In this document: positions 63,976 through 64,000 of the stretch, piece after piece
Numbering within the stretch: position 1 is the first letter of the stretch
How the letters are laid out: each line of letters starts with the position of its first letter
Notes under the pieces: model-generated
Databases searched by the model: none
Told to the model about the DNA's origin: nothing
The model's input: the letters and a program-made list of their open reading frames with translations, nothing else
Program-made: the position numbers and the translations under genes
Origin: Streptomyces formicae
GTDB taxonomy: Bacteria; Actinomycetota; Actinomycetes; Streptomycetales; Streptomycetaceae
Length of the DNA stretch: 64,000 nt
Assembly: GCF_002556545.1 (NCBI RefSeq)
Contig: NZ_CP022685.1
Coordinates: forward strand, 1,302,001 to 1,366,000
Reading direction: 5' to 3'

Positions 63976-64000
63976 CCACCCGATGCTGCCCTACGCCACT

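Overview
The window is high-G+C actinobacterial DNA, almost certainly from a Streptomyces. The signs are strong third-position G/C bias, purine-rich GGAGG-type ribosome sites, frequent GTG/TTG starts, leaderless promoters, a common streptomycete intergenic repeat and many streptomycete-type families (DUF5999, DUF4352, DUF3224, PadR, YafY/WYL, SnoaL-like). No tRNA, rRNA, insertion sequence, prophage or CRISPR array was seen.

Positions 1 to about 17,000 are one part of a nonribosomal peptide/polyketide biosynthetic cluster that continues off the left edge. On the minus strand a fused 4-hydroxymandelate synthase/4-hydroxymandelate oxidase is followed by an FAD/NAD(P)-binding oxidoreductase and an NRPS adenylation domain whose visible specificity residues (D-I-Y-H-L) fit 4-hydroxyphenylglycine (Hpg). 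Upstream lies an overlapping aroA-aroC pair (EPSP synthase, chorismate synthase), which reads as a dedicated chorismate supply: chorismate, then prephenate, 4-hydroxyphenylpyruvate, 4-hydroxymandelate, 4-hydroxybenzoylformate and Hpg. The Hpg aminotransferase and a prephenate dehydrogenase are not in the window. Next come a zinc alcohol dehydrogenase, a TetR regulator, a lone one-module PKS (KS-AT-degenerate DH-ACP, no KR), a divergent TTA-containing LuxR-type regulator and an aromatic-ring FAD monooxygenase. Three copies of one inverted repeat, TGCAGCAA-N13-TTGCTGCA (one copy with a mismatch in each arm), sit upstream of the hmaS-hmo operon, the aroA-aroC operon and the monooxygenase. They look like the operator of a pathway regulator. 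A frameshifted remnant of a DNA polymerase III alpha C-terminus at 17.1-17.5 kb marks the right edge of the cluster.

From about 17.6 to 64 kb the content is ordinary streptomycete chromosome: small regulator/target pairs, often divergent with a readable operator between them (MarR/MFS, TetR/FAD monooxygenase, YafY/DUF3224, LysR/EamA, MocR/flavin-binding protein, MarR/tautomerase). It also holds an apolipoprotein N-acyltransferase, uracil-DNA glycosylase, a peptide-type ABC solute-binding lipoprotein, two FabG-like reductases, a HipA-like kinase/DUF3037 pair, a DPP-IV-type peptidase, a Rieske lipoprotein, two EamA exporters, a PrmC-related methyltransferase, a PhzF protein, a solute-binding/VWA membrane protein, a glutamate-cysteine ligase family enzyme, gcvP behind a glycine riboswitch, a PRC-barrel protein and DNA polymerase IV. 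From memory, the ung and gcvP/PRC/dinB neighbourhoods resemble the SCO134x and SCO1378-1380 regions of S. coelicolor; I could not check this.
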